Made by a program: the position numbers and the translations under genes
The notes under the pieces: model-generated
What the model was told of the DNA's origin: nothing
Seen by the model: the letters and a program-made list of their open reading frames with translations, nothing else
Database searches by the model: none
Source: an uncultured Flavobacteriaceae bacterium
Lineage (GTDB): Bacteria; Bacteroidota; Bacteroidia; Flavobacteriales; Flavobacteriaceae
DNA length: 64,000 nucleotides
NCBI GenBank assembly: GCA_937944485.1
Contig: CALDYU010000006.1
Coordinates: 1 to 64,000 of the forward strand
Direction: 5' to 3'
In this document: piece by piece, positions 9,442 to 19,452 of the stretch
Layout of the letters: each line of letters opens with the position of its first letter
How positions within the stretch are numbered: the first letter of the stretch is position 1

Positions 9442-11868
9442 ATGAACATATCGTACAATTGGCTAAAACAATTCATTAATTTAGATTGGGACGCCGACAA
9501 AACTGCTGAACTTTTAACAGATTTAGGTCTTGAAGTTGAAGGGATCACTCCGTTTGAATCTGTCAAAGGTGGTCTTAAAGGTGTCGTTGTAGGACATGTT
9601 CTAACCTGTATACAGCACCCAAATGCAGATCGTTTAAAACTAACAACTGTAGATATCGGTTTAGAAAAACCAGTACAAATAGTATGTGGTGCACCAAATG
9701 TTTCGGCTGGGCAAAAAGTGCCCGTTGCAACCATCGGAACTGTATTATACGCTGAAGGGAAGCCTTGGACGATTAAAAAAGGTAAAATAAGAGGGGAAGA
9801 AAGCCATGGTATGATTTGTGCTGAAGATGAGCTAGGCTTAGGAGAAAGCCATGATGGCATACTAATTTTAGATGATTCATTAAAAATAGGCACCCCCTGC
9901 TCAGCGGTCTTTGAGATTGAAAATGATTTGGTCTTTGAAATAGGTCTTACACCAAATCGAGCCGATGCAATGAGCCATTTTGGTGTCGCTAGAGACTTGC
10001 GAGCCGGGCTACGCCAAAGAGAAATTGACAAAGAAATTATTACCCCTCCACTAAGTAATTTTCATATTAGTGATAGATCGCTAAAAATTGATGTAGTTGT
10101 AGAAGACAATAATTTAGCACCACGATATTGTGGCATTACTTTAAGTAACTTGATTGTTGAATCTTCTCCAAATTGGCTAAAAAATAGACTTAATGCAATA
10201 GGCATTACACCAAAAAACAATATTGTAGATGCAACGAATTACGTGCTGCATGAACTAGGTCAACCCCTGCATGCCTTCGATGCCGATAAAATTAAAGGCA
10301 AAAAAGTTGTAGTCAAAACACTACCTAAAGGCACTAAATTTAAAACATTAGATGATGTTGAACGAGAACTTCATGAAGAAGATCTGATGATTTGTGATGG
10401 GGAAAAACCGATGTGCATTGCCGGTATATTTGGTGGTGTTCACTCAGGGGTTACCGAGCATACGACTTCTATTTTCTTAGAAAGTGCGTATTTCGATCCG
10501 GTTGCCATACGAAAAACGGCTAAACGTCATGGATTGAATACAGATGCTTCTTTTCGTTTCGAACGAGGTATAGATATTGAAAATACGGAGTTTGCCTTAA
10601 AACGCGCGGCAATATTAATTAAAGAAATTGCAGGAGGTGATATTACTTCTGATGTTATTGATCTATATCCGAATAAGTTTTTTGATCATGAAGTTTTTTT
10701 AAGTTTTGAAAAAATAAATAAACTAATAGGTCAAGAAATTCCGCGAGATACGATCAAATCTATTTTAGCGTCTTTAGATATTAAGGTAATGAACGTTACG
10801 GAAACGGGACTAGGTCTTATGATTCCCTCATATCGCGTTGATGTTCTTAGAGATGTTGATGTAATTGAAGAAATATTGCGCGTTTTTGGGTACAACAACA
10901 TTGCTTTTACCGAAAAACTAAACGCCTCTATTGCTCCGACTTCTAAATTAGAAGATTACAAACTTCAAAATATCGTTGGCAATTTATTGGCAGCGCAGGG
11001 TTTTTATGAGATCATGTCAAATAGTCTTACCGCGCCTGAGTACCATCAATACTCGAGTGAAGTAAAGGAATCGCATAATGTACCCATGTTAAACCCTTTG
11101 AGCAATGATCTTTCTGTACTAAGACAGTCTATGTTGTTTTCTGGTTTGAATGCCATTTCGCATAACGTAAATAGAAAAAAACCAAACCTGAAATTTTTCG
11201 AATTTGGTAAAACTTACCATCATTACGATACCCAGCGTAATGAAAAAAAACACCTTAGTCTTTTTGTTACAGGAGAAAGGCATGAGAGCAGCTGGACAAA
11301 GCCAGCACAACGAACCGACTTCTATTTTGTAAAAAGTATTGCTGAAAATATACTTTCGCGATTGGGTCTTACAAAGTTAAGTACGAGTCCCATAGATTTG
11401 GATAGCGATCTAGCGGAAGGTATTATGCTAACATCAAACAAGAAAGAAGTTGCCGCTATTGGCTCTGTTAAAAAGTCAATTTTAAAAGAGTTTGACATAA
11501 AACAAGAGGTATTCTATGCCGACTTTAATTGGGATCAGGTATTTAGCCTCATTTCAAAAAATGAGATTGTCTATCAAGAAATTTCTAAATATCCTGAAGT
11601 AAAAAGAGATTTCGCCTTACTTCTTGATACGCAGACTACATTTAAAGAAATTCACGATTTAGCATTCCAAACAGAACGTAATTTACTTAAAGGCGTTAAT
11701 TTATTTGACGTTTATACAGGTAAAAAGCTTCCTGAAGGTAAAAAGTCATATGCAGTAAGTTTCACCTTGCAAGATTCGAAAGGCACCCTTGCCGAAAAGC
11801 AAATTGATAAAATTATGACTAAGTTGAAAAATAGGTTCGAAAAAGATTTAGGTGCGTCCCTACGTTAA
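9442..11868 (+). CDS. pheT: Phenylalanine--tRNA ligase beta subunit
   Basis: 808 residues, a typical bacterial PheT length. Domains in order: the N-terminal start MNISYNWLKQFI; the tRNA-binding OB fold (about 40-150, with VVGHVLTCIQHPNADRLK); B3/B4 editing region (about 210-400, with NNIVDATNYVLHELGQPLHAFD); B5 (about 410-480, ending YRVDVLRDVDVIEEI); the inactive synthetase-like core; and the FDX-ACB anticodon-binding domain at the C-terminus (EISKYPEVKRDFALL). It acts as an (alpha-beta)2 enzyme with PheS, which is not in this window; separate pheS and pheT loci are common in this phylum. Its stop codon overlaps that of the convergent fasciclin gene by 3 bases. Confidence 0.97.
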   Translation: MNISYNWLKQFINLDWDADKTAELLTDLGLEVEGITPFESVKGGLKGVVVGHVLTCIQHPNADRLKLTTVDIGLEKPVQIVCGAPNVSAGQKVPVATIGTVLYAEGKPWTIKKGKIRGEESHGMICAEDELGLGESHDGILILDDSLKIGTPCSAVFEIENDLVFEIGLTPNRADAMSHFGVARDLRAGLRQREIDKEIITPPLSNFHISDRSLKIDVVVEDNNLAPRYCGITLSNLIVESSPNWLKNRLNAIGITPKNNIVDATNYVLHELGQPLHAFDADKIKGKKVVVKTLPKGTKFKTLDDVERELHEEDLMICDGEKPMCIAGIFGGVHSGVTEHTTSIFLESAYFDPVAIRKTAKRHGLNTDASFRFERGIDIENTEFALKRAAILIKEIAGGDITSDVIDLYPNKFFDHEVFLSFEKINKLIGQEIPRDTIKSILASLDIKVMNVTETGLGLMIPSYRVDVLRDVDVIEEILRVFGYNNIAFTEKLNASIAPTSKLEDYKLQNIVGNLLAAQGFYEIMSNSLTAPEYHQYSSEVKESHNVPMLNPLSNDLSVLRQSMLFSGLNAISHNVNRKKPNLKFFEFGKTYHHYDTQRNEKKHLSLFVTGERHESSWTKPAQRTDFYFVKSIAENILSRLGLTKLSTSPIDLDSDLAEGIMLTSNKKEVAAIGSVKKSILKEFDIKQEVFYADFNWDQVFSLISKNEIVYQEISKYPEVKRDFALLLDTQTTFKEIHDLAFQTERNLLKGVNLFDVYTGKKLPEGKKSYAVSFTLQDSKGTLAEKQIDKIMTKLKNRFEKDLGASLR

Positions 11869-12425
11869 AGTTGACCTGGTGATATGACCGTATCAATTTG
11901 ATGAATCACGCCATTACTTTGATTGGCATCGGCAACAATAATCTTTGCACTATTACCAGTTTGATCTGTAAGAATAATATCAACACCATCCATAGTAGCT
12001 GTAAGCTCATCGCCTTGAACCGTGGTAAACGTCGCTTTGCCATTACCCCTGCACATGGCCTTAAGAATTTTCGAAGCAGAAAAATTGCCTGCAATGATAT
12101 GATATGTCATTAAGGCCTGTAATTCTTGCTTATTATCTGGTAGGAACAAGTCTGCTATTACATTGCCCGTCAACTTCTCAAATGCAGAATCAGAAGGCGC
12201 AAATACTGTAAAGGGACCTGCGTAACTTAAAATATCTTCAAGATCGGCAGCTCGCATACCCGCCAAAAGTGTTTGATGATTTTCAGAACTTGCTGTATTT
12301 GTCATTATCGATAACGCAGGGTTCATATCTGAATTTGGTTCAGAAACCTCATTCACAGATTGAGCCGAAAGGTTAAAATAAGAGAATAGCAAGGCTATAG
12401 ACAGGAGGCTTGTCTTAATTTTCAT
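11865..12425 (-). CDS. Exported fasciclin (FAS1) domain protein
   Basis: 186 residues from the ATG at 12425, which starts a clean signal peptide (MKIKTSLLSIALLFSYFNLSAQ). An in-frame extension to 12491 is unlikely. A single FAS1 domain spans about 45-185, with the conserved blocks TVFAPSDSAFEKL, YHIIAG and GVIHQIDTVISPG. FAS1 domains usually mediate adhesion or bind ligands at the cell surface. The gene ends convergently with pheT, sharing 3 bases. No partner gene is evident. Confidence 0.88.
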   Translation of the reverse strand: MKIKTSLLSIALLFSYFNLSAQSVNEVSEPNSDMNPALSIMTNTASSENHQTLLAGMRAADLEDILSYAGPFTVFAPSDSAFEKLTGNVIADLFLPDNKQELQALMTYHIIAGNFSASKILKAMCRGNGKATFTTVQGDELTATMDGVDIILTDQTGNSAKIIVADANQSNGVIHQIDTVISPGQL

Positions 12426-12629
12426 AAGTAAAATAGTGTTCTGGTTCTTGAAAAGAATAGCTATCGACGAATGGTAGTTATTCATCGACAATATACAATA
12501 TCTACCGAATTAGGCACGATTAATTAGAGGTCGTTCATAGAAATTAACAAAATATTAACATTTATTAAAATGGCGAAAATAACTGTTCGCCTGTAAATCG
12601 CTAATTTTAAGTACTATAATTGAAAATTC

Positions 12630-13349
12630 ATGTGGTTACCTAAAACAAATATTGAAGAAAAATTAACGGCCTTACAAAGCAAAAACCTAAATCAAAATAC
12701 AATCCTTCAAGAAGTGAATCGTATTTTAAATAAGGTGACCCTTCATCATGATCGTGTAAATTCTAATATTCAAAGTGCTAATTCATCCGATACCAATCGC
12801 TTTAACTTTGATCTTTTAGAAACGAATAGAATTTATCATATCTCGCAAATAAAACAAATCTGTATAGACTATAGATTGCGGTTTTTAGATTCTAAATATT
12901 TCAAAGGGAGTATTCCGCAAGAAGCTATCTCTGAAATTAGAGCACTTGAGCAAGTCCATAATATAGAGATTAAAGGATTTAAAATTATCGCCCCCTCCAA
13001 ATTATTCAAATTAGAAGATAAAGATGACCCCCTACTCTTTACCGCAATTGGCAACAATTATTTTTATCTAATTCACACCTGGGGAAATGACTTACATCCG
13101 CTGCGCAAAAGCCTAATGTGGCCTTTCAAGAATATCGTGAACCTTGGTCTTGTGGCGTTAGTATTAAGTTATTTGATTGCTCTTGTTATCCCGAATAGCC
13201 TGTTTTCTAAGAGTCCTACAAACGCTCATTTCTTTGTACTCTTCTTTTTTGTATTCAAATCGGTTGTGGCAGTGATGATTTATTACATTGTCGCGAAAGG
13301 GAAAAATTTTAACCCGGCCATTTGGAATAGCAAGTATATCAAGCTCTAA
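12630..13349 (+). CDS. Membrane protein of unknown function with two C-terminal transmembrane helices
   Basis: 239 residues. The first 165 are soluble and mixed alpha/beta, with no recognised motif. Two hydrophobic segments follow (about 170-190, IVNLGLVALVLSYLIALVIP, and about 200-222), and the protein ends in a short polar tail. The N-terminal domain therefore probably faces the cytoplasm. It is a single gene facing the lipoprotein at 13406 convergently. I do not recognise the family. Confidence 0.55.
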   Translation: MWLPKTNIEEKLTALQSKNLNQNTILQEVNRILNKVTLHHDRVNSNIQSANSSDTNRFNFDLLETNRIYHISQIKQICIDYRLRFLDSKYFKGSIPQEAISEIRALEQVHNIEIKGFKIIAPSKLFKLEDKDDPLLFTAIGNNYFYLIHTWGNDLHPLRKSLMWPFKNIVNLGLVALVLSYLIALVIPNSLFSKSPTNAHFFVLFFFVFKSVVAVMIYYIVAKGKNFNPAIWNSKYIKL

Positions 13350-13405
13350 TACAATCTGAATGTTCTATTCTTAGAATATCATTACAAAATAGAAGGAGCT
13401 ATATT

Positions 13406-14527
13406 TCAACGGATGAAAATTTCAGTAGGTATTCCATCTAGGCTCACTTGATCTATCTGCGAAACTTCATTTTTGTCGTTAATTCGTATACGCACTAGAC
13501 CGCCATTTATACCGTCTGTTTTTTCATAACCGATTAAGATCATATCATAATCCGTATCGAAATTTACGCTAGTCGTTTTTTTAATGAGAAACTCATTTTG
13601 TTGTTCCTCAGACAACAAGGCTTCGAATGCGAATATAGTTTCTTGATTTTCTATAAAGTCATAAGAGGTAGGCACTAAAGGATATGTGCTATTTGCCTCT
13701 GGATTTGATGGATAATACAATTTACCTTGATTACCAAAATTTCTGGAATCGGAATAAGCAAATTTTGGGGTAAATCCGTTCGTATATTGAACATAAGAAA
13801 TTTCAAGGCTAGAGGTATTTACAACGCCATGTAATTCTTCATAACCAATGATAAGTTCGCCTTTGGCATTCATGAAAATGCGTAGTGCATCATACCCTAA
13901 GTTTAACTCATCAATAGTATTCAATGTATTTAAATCAAAAACTGATAAACTATGCTCATCTGTAATTTGTTCATCAAGAGTTAAAACATAAAGCTGGTCG
14001 TTCGAAAAAGCAAAGTCAATAGGTTTTTTATCCAATGACACATCAACAAAACTGAAATTACTCGAATTAAGGTCGATTGATCTTATGTGATATTCAACGG
14101 GATCTTCACTATTCAAAACATAAGAAACATAAACGTTTTTGCTAGATTCGATTATAGCAGTTACTTCAAGGTCACAGTTGTTTAAATCATTAAACGCAAC
14201 TATTTCCTCTGAAACATCATTCTTAAAATTATGTCGTTTAAACAATCCTGAACAACTTTCGGTGGCATAATAATGTAATTGATTTACACCCTCAACGTAT
14301 TTGAGATCGGGCAGCGTATTTTCTGAAAAAATACTCTCAGCACTATTTAAAGTAAGTTGATTTGAAGTTGCATTGAGCAATTGCACTGTTAAACTATTCC
14401 CGTTTTGAAGTACTACAGCATAGTCGGAAACTTCAATATTATTATTTTGATTATCACTATCGTCTGTTGTAGAACAGCTCAATAACAAACCCGTAAAAAG
14501 CCCCAAGAAGATGTAGTAGGTTTTCAT
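13406..14527 (-). CDS. Lipoprotein of unknown function
   Basis: 373 residues. The signal MKTYYIFLGLFTGLLLSC gives Cys18 as the lipidation site, followed by an acidic run (TTDDSDNQNN), which resembles the surface-export signal of Bacteroidota lipoproteins. The rest is rich in beta-strand patterns, with repeated short strands such as NDQLYVLTLDEQ and KGELIIGYEE, suggestive of a propeller. There is no catalytic motif. It is downstream of the ABC-F gene on the same strand, with 59 bases between. Confidence 0.6.
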   Translation of the reverse strand: MKTYYIFLGLFTGLLLSCSTTDDSDNQNNNIEVSDYAVVLQNGNSLTVQLLNATSNQLTLNSAESIFSENTLPDLKYVEGVNQLHYYATESCSGLFKRHNFKNDVSEEIVAFNDLNNCDLEVTAIIESSKNVYVSYVLNSEDPVEYHIRSIDLNSSNFSFVDVSLDKKPIDFAFSNDQLYVLTLDEQITDEHSLSVFDLNTLNTIDELNLGYDALRIFMNAKGELIIGYEELHGVVNTSSLEISYVQYTNGFTPKFAYSDSRNFGNQGKLYYPSNPEANSTYPLVPTSYDFIENQETIFAFEALLSEEQQNEFLIKKTTSVNFDTDYDMILIGYEKTDGINGGLVRIRINDKNEVSQIDQVSLDGIPTEIFIR

Positions 14528-14586
14528 CTCGTTCGATTTAAAAGTTAATAAAAAGTAAGCCTTGGGTTGGTTTTGTACAATGATGC

Positions 14587-16209
14587 CTAAACAGTGTACA
14601 TTTTAGTGCGCTGTTCTTTAATACTGGCATCAGACATGTATTCATCGAACGTCAAATAACGGTCAATATTGCCTTTAGGGGTTAATTCTATTATGCGATC
14701 TGCGACCGTTTGGGCAAATTCATGATCATGTGTTGTAAACAAAACGGTGCCTTTAAAATTCTTAAGCGAATTATTAAACGCTGTGATACTTTCTAAATCG
14801 AGATGATTCGTCGGTTCATCTAACATCAAAACATTCGCTCGTAACATCATCATTCTGCTCAACATACAGCGTACCTTCTCCCCTCCTGATAAAACCGTGC
14901 ATTTCTTTAATGCTTCTTCACCACTAAATAACATTTTACCTAAAAAGCCTCGAATATATACTTCTTCACGTTCTTCTTCTGTTTTTGCCCATTGACGCAA
15001 CCAATCAACAAGACTGATATCTTGGGTAAAAAAATCAGCATTATCTGCGGGCAAATAAGATTGATTGGTAGTTACCCCCCATTTAAAATCGCCAGTTGTT
15101 GCTTTTCGTTTATCGTTGATGATTTCATAAAATGCCGATGAAGCCCTAGAGTCTCTTGATATAATAGCTACTTTGTCTCCCTTAGCCAGATTAATATTAA
15201 TTTTTTCGAATAGTAAATCCCCGTCATCTGAAGAAGCCGAAAGGTTCTCTACACTGAGTATTTGATCACCCGCTTCGCGTTCTCTATCAAAGATTATAGC
15301 TGGGTATCTTCGACTGGAAGGTTTTATATCGTCAATCTTTAACTTTGAAAGCATTTTTTTTCGCGATGTGGCTTGCTTACTTTTCGCAACATTCGCACTA
15401 AACCGAGCTATAAACTCTTGTAATTCTTTGGCTTTCTCTTCTGCCTTTTTATTCTGTTGAGCACGTTGTCTAGCTGCTAATTGACTACTTTCATACCAGA
15501 ATGTGTAATTGCCTGAATAATGATTTATTTTGCCAAAATCTATATCAGAAATATGGGTGCAAACAGCATCTAAAAAGTGCCTGTCATGCGATACTACGAT
15601 TACGGTATTTTCATAGTGCGCCAAGAAATTTTCTAACCAACTTATCGTTTCATAATCTAAGTCATTCGTAGGCTCATCCATTACCAACACATCAGGGTTA
15701 CCAAACAATGCCTGTGCTAATAATACCCGCACTTTTAATTTGGCATCTAAGTCATGCATGCTTGTAAAGTGTAAATCTTCTGAAATTCCGAGATTCGATA
15801 GTAAAGCTGCCGCAGCACTATCAGCATTCCAACCATCCATTTCCTCAAACTGCACTTGCAATTCTCCAATCTTTTCTGCATTCGCATCGGTATAATCTGC
15901 ATAAAGCGCATCGATTTCGGTTTTCAATGCAAACAACGGTTGGTTGCCCATTACTACCGTTTCTAATACTGTTGAAGAGTCATAAGCATTATGATTTTGC
16001 TCTAATACAGACATGCGCTTGGTTGGTTCAAGATGTACGTGACCAGAAGTCGGTTCTTGCTTACCCGCCAGTATCTTTAAAAAAGTAGATTTACCAGCAC
16101 CATTTGCTCCAATAATTCCATAACAGTTTCCTTGGGTAAAAGAAACATTCACTTCATCAAACAACACTCTTTTACCAAATTGCACCGACAAATTTGAAAC
16201 AGATAACAT
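14587..16209 (-). CDS. ABC-F family ATPase, YbiT type
   Basis: 540 residues from the ATG at 16209. A longer frame to 16311 is rejected because a promoter lies at 16233-16240. There are two ABC modules joined by a charged linker (about 240-320) and no membrane segments, as in ribosome-associated ABC-F proteins. Walker A GANGAGKST is in the first module. Walker B motifs are VLVMDEPTNDLD and VLMLDEPTNHLD. The signature LSGGEKVR is intact only in module 2; in module 1 it is degraded to DAKLKVR, and module 2 lacks a normal Walker A, as in YbiT-like proteins. The probable role is to act on the ribosome during translation; antibiotic resistance is not indicated. Confidence 0.9.
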   Translation of the reverse strand: MLSVSNLSVQFGKRVLFDEVNVSFTQGNCYGIIGANGAGKSTFLKILAGKQEPTSGHVHLEPTKRMSVLEQNHNAYDSSTVLETVVMGNQPLFALKTEIDALYADYTDANAEKIGELQVQFEEMDGWNADSAAAALLSNLGISEDLHFTSMHDLDAKLKVRVLLAQALFGNPDVLVMDEPTNDLDYETISWLENFLAHYENTVIVVSHDRHFLDAVCTHISDIDFGKINHYSGNYTFWYESSQLAARQRAQQNKKAEEKAKELQEFIARFSANVAKSKQATSRKKMLSKLKIDDIKPSSRRYPAIIFDREREAGDQILSVENLSASSDDGDLLFEKININLAKGDKVAIISRDSRASSAFYEIINDKRKATTGDFKWGVTTNQSYLPADNADFFTQDISLVDWLRQWAKTEEEREEVYIRGFLGKMLFSGEEALKKCTVLSGGEKVRCMLSRMMMLRANVLMLDEPTNHLDLESITAFNNSLKNFKGTVLFTTHDHEFAQTVADRIIELTPKGNIDRYLTFDEYMSDASIKEQRTKMYTV

Positions 16210-16232
16210 AAAACCTCTTTTTAAATTTCGTG

Positions 16233-16264
16233 CAAAAGTAGCTAATTTAAAGTCGTTACACCAA
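16233..16264 (-). promoter_or_regulatory. Promoter of the ABC-F gene
   Basis: On the minus strand, TACTTTTG (16240-16233) matches the TAnnTTTG -7 element exactly. TTGG (16264-16261) sits 20 bases upstream as the -33 element. The expected transcript start is near 16226, just before the ATG at 16209. Confidence 0.6.
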
Positions 16265-16385
16265 TATTCTTGGGCTCTTAATAGCACGTTAAAACATGCC
16301 AGATCATACAATTTTTAACGCACTATTAACACCGAGCCATATATCTGATTATTAGATTTGTACGTTACATAGTAGATTTTCGTGT

Positions 16386-17774
16386 ATGAATAAAAGTTTA
16401 CTCTTTCTTTTTCTCATTGGCATAACCAGTTGTAGTACAGGAAAAAAACAGTCCCCTAAAGTTTTTTTTGCAGGGGAAATTGTAAATCCAACTAACGATT
16501 ATGTGGTTTTATACAAACACAGCCAAAAGTTAGACTCCGCCAAATTAGATGAGAATAATCGTTTTTCCTTTGAGCTTGATTCTATTCAAGAAGGACTATA
16601 TAATTTTAGTCACGCGCCAGAATATCAGTATATATATTTAGAAAAGGGAGATAGTATTCAGATTCGTTTGAACACTATGGACTTTGACGAATCACTTGTT
16701 TTTTCTGGCATTGGTGGAGATATTAATAATTTTTTATTAGATCTTTTTTTGGCGAATGAGAAGGAGGAATTTCGAATGCTCTCAAAGAACTATAAATTAG
16801 ATGCCTATGAATTTCATGCTGAAATTGAAAAACTTAGGAAAGAAAAATTAGCTGCTTTACAAGAGTTAAGCTTAGAATCAGAATTATCGGTTGAGGCATT
16901 AAAAATGGCTGAAGTAAGTATTAATTATACTTATTTTAATTACAAAGAAATCTATCCCTTTGAACATAGAAAACGAACTGGAAAAAAACTAACGAATGCG
17001 TTACCCTCTAGTTTTTATGCCTATCGACAAAATGTAAGTTTTGATAATAAAAATCTCAACTATTTAAAACCGTATTACAATTTTGTTAAGTCTCACTTTA
17101 AAAACCTCTCCTATTTGGGTTGTGAAACCAAGTGTGGCGTTGAAGAAGAAAAAGTGACCAATCAGTTGCATTTTAACCGTCATAAATTGAGCCTTATTGA
17201 CAGCTTAGTTATTGAGTCTGAACTAAAAGACAATTTATTTAGAAATGTTGCTATAGAATACCTTTTAAGAGGTAGAGATACAGAACGAAATAATGAAATC
17301 TTTATACAAGATTTTTACCTGCGATCAGGAAACAATAGGCATATTGCAGAAGTTAATGAATTATATGAGGGTGTTAGAAACATTCAACCCAAAAAAGATA
17401 TTCCGAATTTGTTTGTTACTTCTATGAATGGTGATAAGATTTCGCTTAAAGAAATAGCAAAGAATAAGAAAGTAGCTTTTTACTTTTGGACAGGTACTAA
17501 GCAACGCTATTTTAGAGATGTGGTGAAGCGCGTAGCCGAGCTTTCTAATACTGTTGAAGACTATACTTTTGTTGGTATTAATTATGAAACAGACGATACT
17601 ACATGGAAAGGAATGGTTCATAATGCCAACCTAGAGAAATCAAATCAATACAAAGCTGATGATTTCGAAAAACTAGCTAAAGTGTTGATTTTCAACCAAA
17701 GAAATAAGTGTATTATTACGAAAGATGCTAAAATTGTTGATGCCTTTACAACCATGTGGGCGGCCAATTTTTAG
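16386..17774 (+). CDS. Lipoprotein with thioredoxin-like fold lacking the CxxC motif
   Basis: 462 residues. The lipoprotein signal MNKSLLFLFLIGITSC gives Cys16. Residues of about 25-115 look like the N-terminal beta domain common in Bacteroidota TlpA proteins (FAGEIVNPTNDYVVLYK). A helical middle follows (about 120-340). The C-terminal domain has the TlpA layout, but where W-C-x-x-C is expected it reads W368-T-G-T-K-Q, so both cysteines are absent. Redox activity is therefore unlikely. Cysteines in LGCETKCGV near residue 245 are outside the fold. It is divergent from the ABC-F gene and followed by a strong terminator. Confidence 0.7.
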   Translation: MNKSLLFLFLIGITSCSTGKKQSPKVFFAGEIVNPTNDYVVLYKHSQKLDSAKLDENNRFSFELDSIQEGLYNFSHAPEYQYIYLEKGDSIQIRLNTMDFDESLVFSGIGGDINNFLLDLFLANEKEEFRMLSKNYKLDAYEFHAEIEKLRKEKLAALQELSLESELSVEALKMAEVSINYTYFNYKEIYPFEHRKRTGKKLTNALPSSFYAYRQNVSFDNKNLNYLKPYYNFVKSHFKNLSYLGCETKCGVEEEKVTNQLHFNRHKLSLIDSLVIESELKDNLFRNVAIEYLLRGRDTERNNEIFIQDFYLRSGNNRHIAEVNELYEGVRNIQPKKDIPNLFVTSMNGDKISLKEIAKNKKVAFYFWTGTKQRYFRDVVKRVAELSNTVEDYTFVGINYETDDTTWKGMVHNANLEKSNQYKADDFEKLAKVLIFNQRNKCIITKDAKIVDAFTTMWAANF

Positions 17775-17795
17775 ACGAGATATAAGCGTACATAT

Positions 17796-17827
17796 AAAAG
17801 CCCTTGAATCGCAATTCAAGGGCTTTT
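17796..17827. terminator. Strong bidirectional terminator
   Basis: A perfect 14-bp stem (17796-17809 with 17814-17827) with loop CGCA, flanked by AAAA and TTTT. It sits between the convergent thioredoxin-fold gene and transaldolase and can serve both strands. Confidence 0.8.
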
Positions 17828-17896
17828 CATTTTTAGAAGTACTATATTGTTACAATATTACCAAGCAAGATCTTTGAAAAGGAGCTCTTTTTATAG

Positions 17897-18550
17897 TTAA
17901 TTTCCTTTTTTGTAATCTGCCAAGAATTTTGCCAAACCAATATCAGTTAATGGATGCTTTAATAATCCTTCAATAGAAGATAAAGGTCCCGTCATAACAT
18001 CTGCGCCAATTTTAGCACAATCAATCACATGCATAGTGTGCCGTATTGAAGCTGCGAGTATTTCGGTTTCAAAGGCATAATTATCATAAATATGTCTTAT
18101 TTCAGCAATCAGATTTAAACCATCAGTAGAAATATCGTCAAGCCTGCCCAAGAACGGAGAAACATACGTAGCGCCTGCCTTGGCCGCTAATAAAGCTTGA
18201 CCAGCAGAGAAAACCAAGGTAACATTAGTTCTGATTCCTTTTGTTGAGAAGTACTTACATGCCTTTACACCATCTTTTATCATGGGTAGTTTCACAACAA
18301 TCTGTTCATGAAGTTCAGCCAATTCTTCTCCTTCTTTCACCATTCCGTCAAAATCTGTTGCTATCACTTCAGCAGAAACATCTCCATCAACGATATTACA
18401 GATATCAACATAATGTTTTAGAATATTATTTCTCCCTGTAATTCCTTCTTTCGCCATCAACGACGGATTCGTGGTAACACCATCTAAAACCCCAAGAGCC
18501 TGCGCTTCACGAATTTGATCTAAATTGGCAGTATCAATAAAAAACTTCAT
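17897..18550 (-). CDS. tal: Transaldolase, small (TalC/Fsa-type) family
   Basis: 217 residues, the short transaldolase/fructose-6-phosphate aldolase type. It begins [13 protein letters not shown]. The Schiff-base lysine is K87 in VVKLPM. The motif SPFLGRLDD places Phe133 where fructose-6-phosphate aldolase has Tyr, which favours true transaldolase activity (sedoheptulose-7-phosphate + glyceraldehyde-3-phosphate exchange) in the non-oxidative pentose phosphate pathway. It is cytoplasmic and monocistronic in appearance, followed at its 3' side by the shared terminator at 17796-17827. Confidence 0.92.
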   Translation of the reverse strand: MKFFIDTANLDQIREAQALGVLDGVTTNPSLMAKEGITGRNNILKHYVDICNIVDGDVSAEVIATDFDGMVKEGEELAELHEQIVVKLPMIKDGVKACKYFSTKGIRTNVTLVFSAGQALLAAKAGATYVSPFLGRLDDISTDGLNLIAEIRHIYDNYAFETEILAASIRHTMHVIDCAKIGADVMTGPLSSIEGLLKHPLTDIGLAKFLADYKKGN

Positions 18551-18601
18551 ATTATTAAGTATAATTAATGTTATTAGTAAAGAAATATTAGAAATCTAAA
18601 A

Positions 18602-19411
18602 TTACAACTTATAATGGTTTAGCAATAGTTTCTCATAGACTTTATCAGGTAGTAAACGCTTCAAACGAATAGAAAATTTCTGCATAAACGTACCCACCTT
18701 ATAATGCGCCTTAGGTTTTTTCTTGCCCATGATTTTTAATACCATTCGTGCCACTTCAATAGGATCATCACCGCTGTTAACACCTTCATTAATTAGTTGA
18801 AGTGTATTACCATAGGGCCTGCTATAGGGAGAATACTTTAAAATTTCACTGTGAAAACGACCTGAAGCTATATTGGTTGCGTAATCTCCGGGAGCTAAAT
18901 TGGTGATTTGAACCCCAAAATCTTTGGTTTCCATGCGAAGTGCTTCTGTTATCAATTCAAGCGCACCTTTTGTTGCAGAATAAATACCGCGGTAAGGCAA
19001 GCCCATATAACCCGCAATTGAAGTGATGTTAATAATTAAGCCAGATTGCTGCTTTCGCATATGTGGTAAGACAGCTTTGATAACATGAAGAGGCCCATGA
19101 AAATTAGTATCAAATGTTTTGACGATTTCAGTATGTGGTGTCTCTTCTATAGGTCCGGTAATTCCTATGCCAGCATTATTAATCAATACATCTAAACACC
19201 CTTCATTTTTAATGATATGAGCGACTGCAGCTTTTACAGTACCCGGTTTAGTAACGTCCATTTCGAGTAAATGAAACCCTAAAAAATCATCAAATTTTTC
19301 AAGATCACGAGTCGTACCATAAACGATAAAATCTTTGGCTTTCAAATAAAGAGCAATGGCTTTGCCAATACCCGAAGAACCTCCAGTAACAAGAACTACT
19401 TTAGACTTCAT
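18602..19411 (-). CDS. Short-chain dehydrogenase/reductase (SDR)
   Basis: 269 residues from the ATG at 19411; the frame extends to 19447, but the extension runs towards the SRP RNA terminator. A classical SDR: the cofactor motif TGGSSGIG at residues 9-16, NNAG in the middle, and catalytic Ser in ITSIAG with Tyr-x-x-x-Lys in YSATK. The C-terminal tail (about 225-269) is long and basic (KKKPKAHYKVG), as in the lipid- or steroid-modifying SDR group, and may contact membranes. The substrate is unknown. A TAACTTTG -7 element at 19427-19420 would give an almost leaderless mRNA. Confidence 0.85.
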   Translation of the reverse strand: MKSKVVLVTGGSSGIGKAIALYLKAKDFIVYGTTRDLEKFDDFLGFHLLEMDVTKPGTVKAAVAHIIKNEGCLDVLINNAGIGITGPIEETPHTEIVKTFDTNFHGPLHVIKAVLPHMRKQQSGLIINITSIAGYMGLPYRGIYSATKGALELITEALRMETKDFGVQITNLAPGDYATNIASGRFHSEILKYSPYSRPYGNTLQLINEGVNSGDDPIEVARMVLKIMGKKKPKAHYKVGTFMQKFSIRLKRLLPDKVYEKLLLNHYKL

Positions 19412-19419
19412 ATCTAAAA

Positions 19420-19427
19420 CAAAGTTA
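19420..19427 (-). promoter_or_regulatory. -7 promoter element of the SDR gene
   Basis: TAACTTTG on the minus strand matches TAnnTTTG exactly and ends 8 bases before the ATG. A TTTG at 19447-19444 could be the -33 element, at a rather short spacing of 16. It would overlap the poly-T end of the SRP RNA gene. Confidence 0.45.
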
Positions 19428-19452
19428 GGCATAAAATTTAGGCACAAAAAAA

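Noticed and set aside
9309-10031. In-frame upstream extension of the TlpA-like gene (minus strand)
   Set aside because: It is antisense to pheT, which is certain. The lipoprotein signal beginning at 9308 is the real N-terminus.
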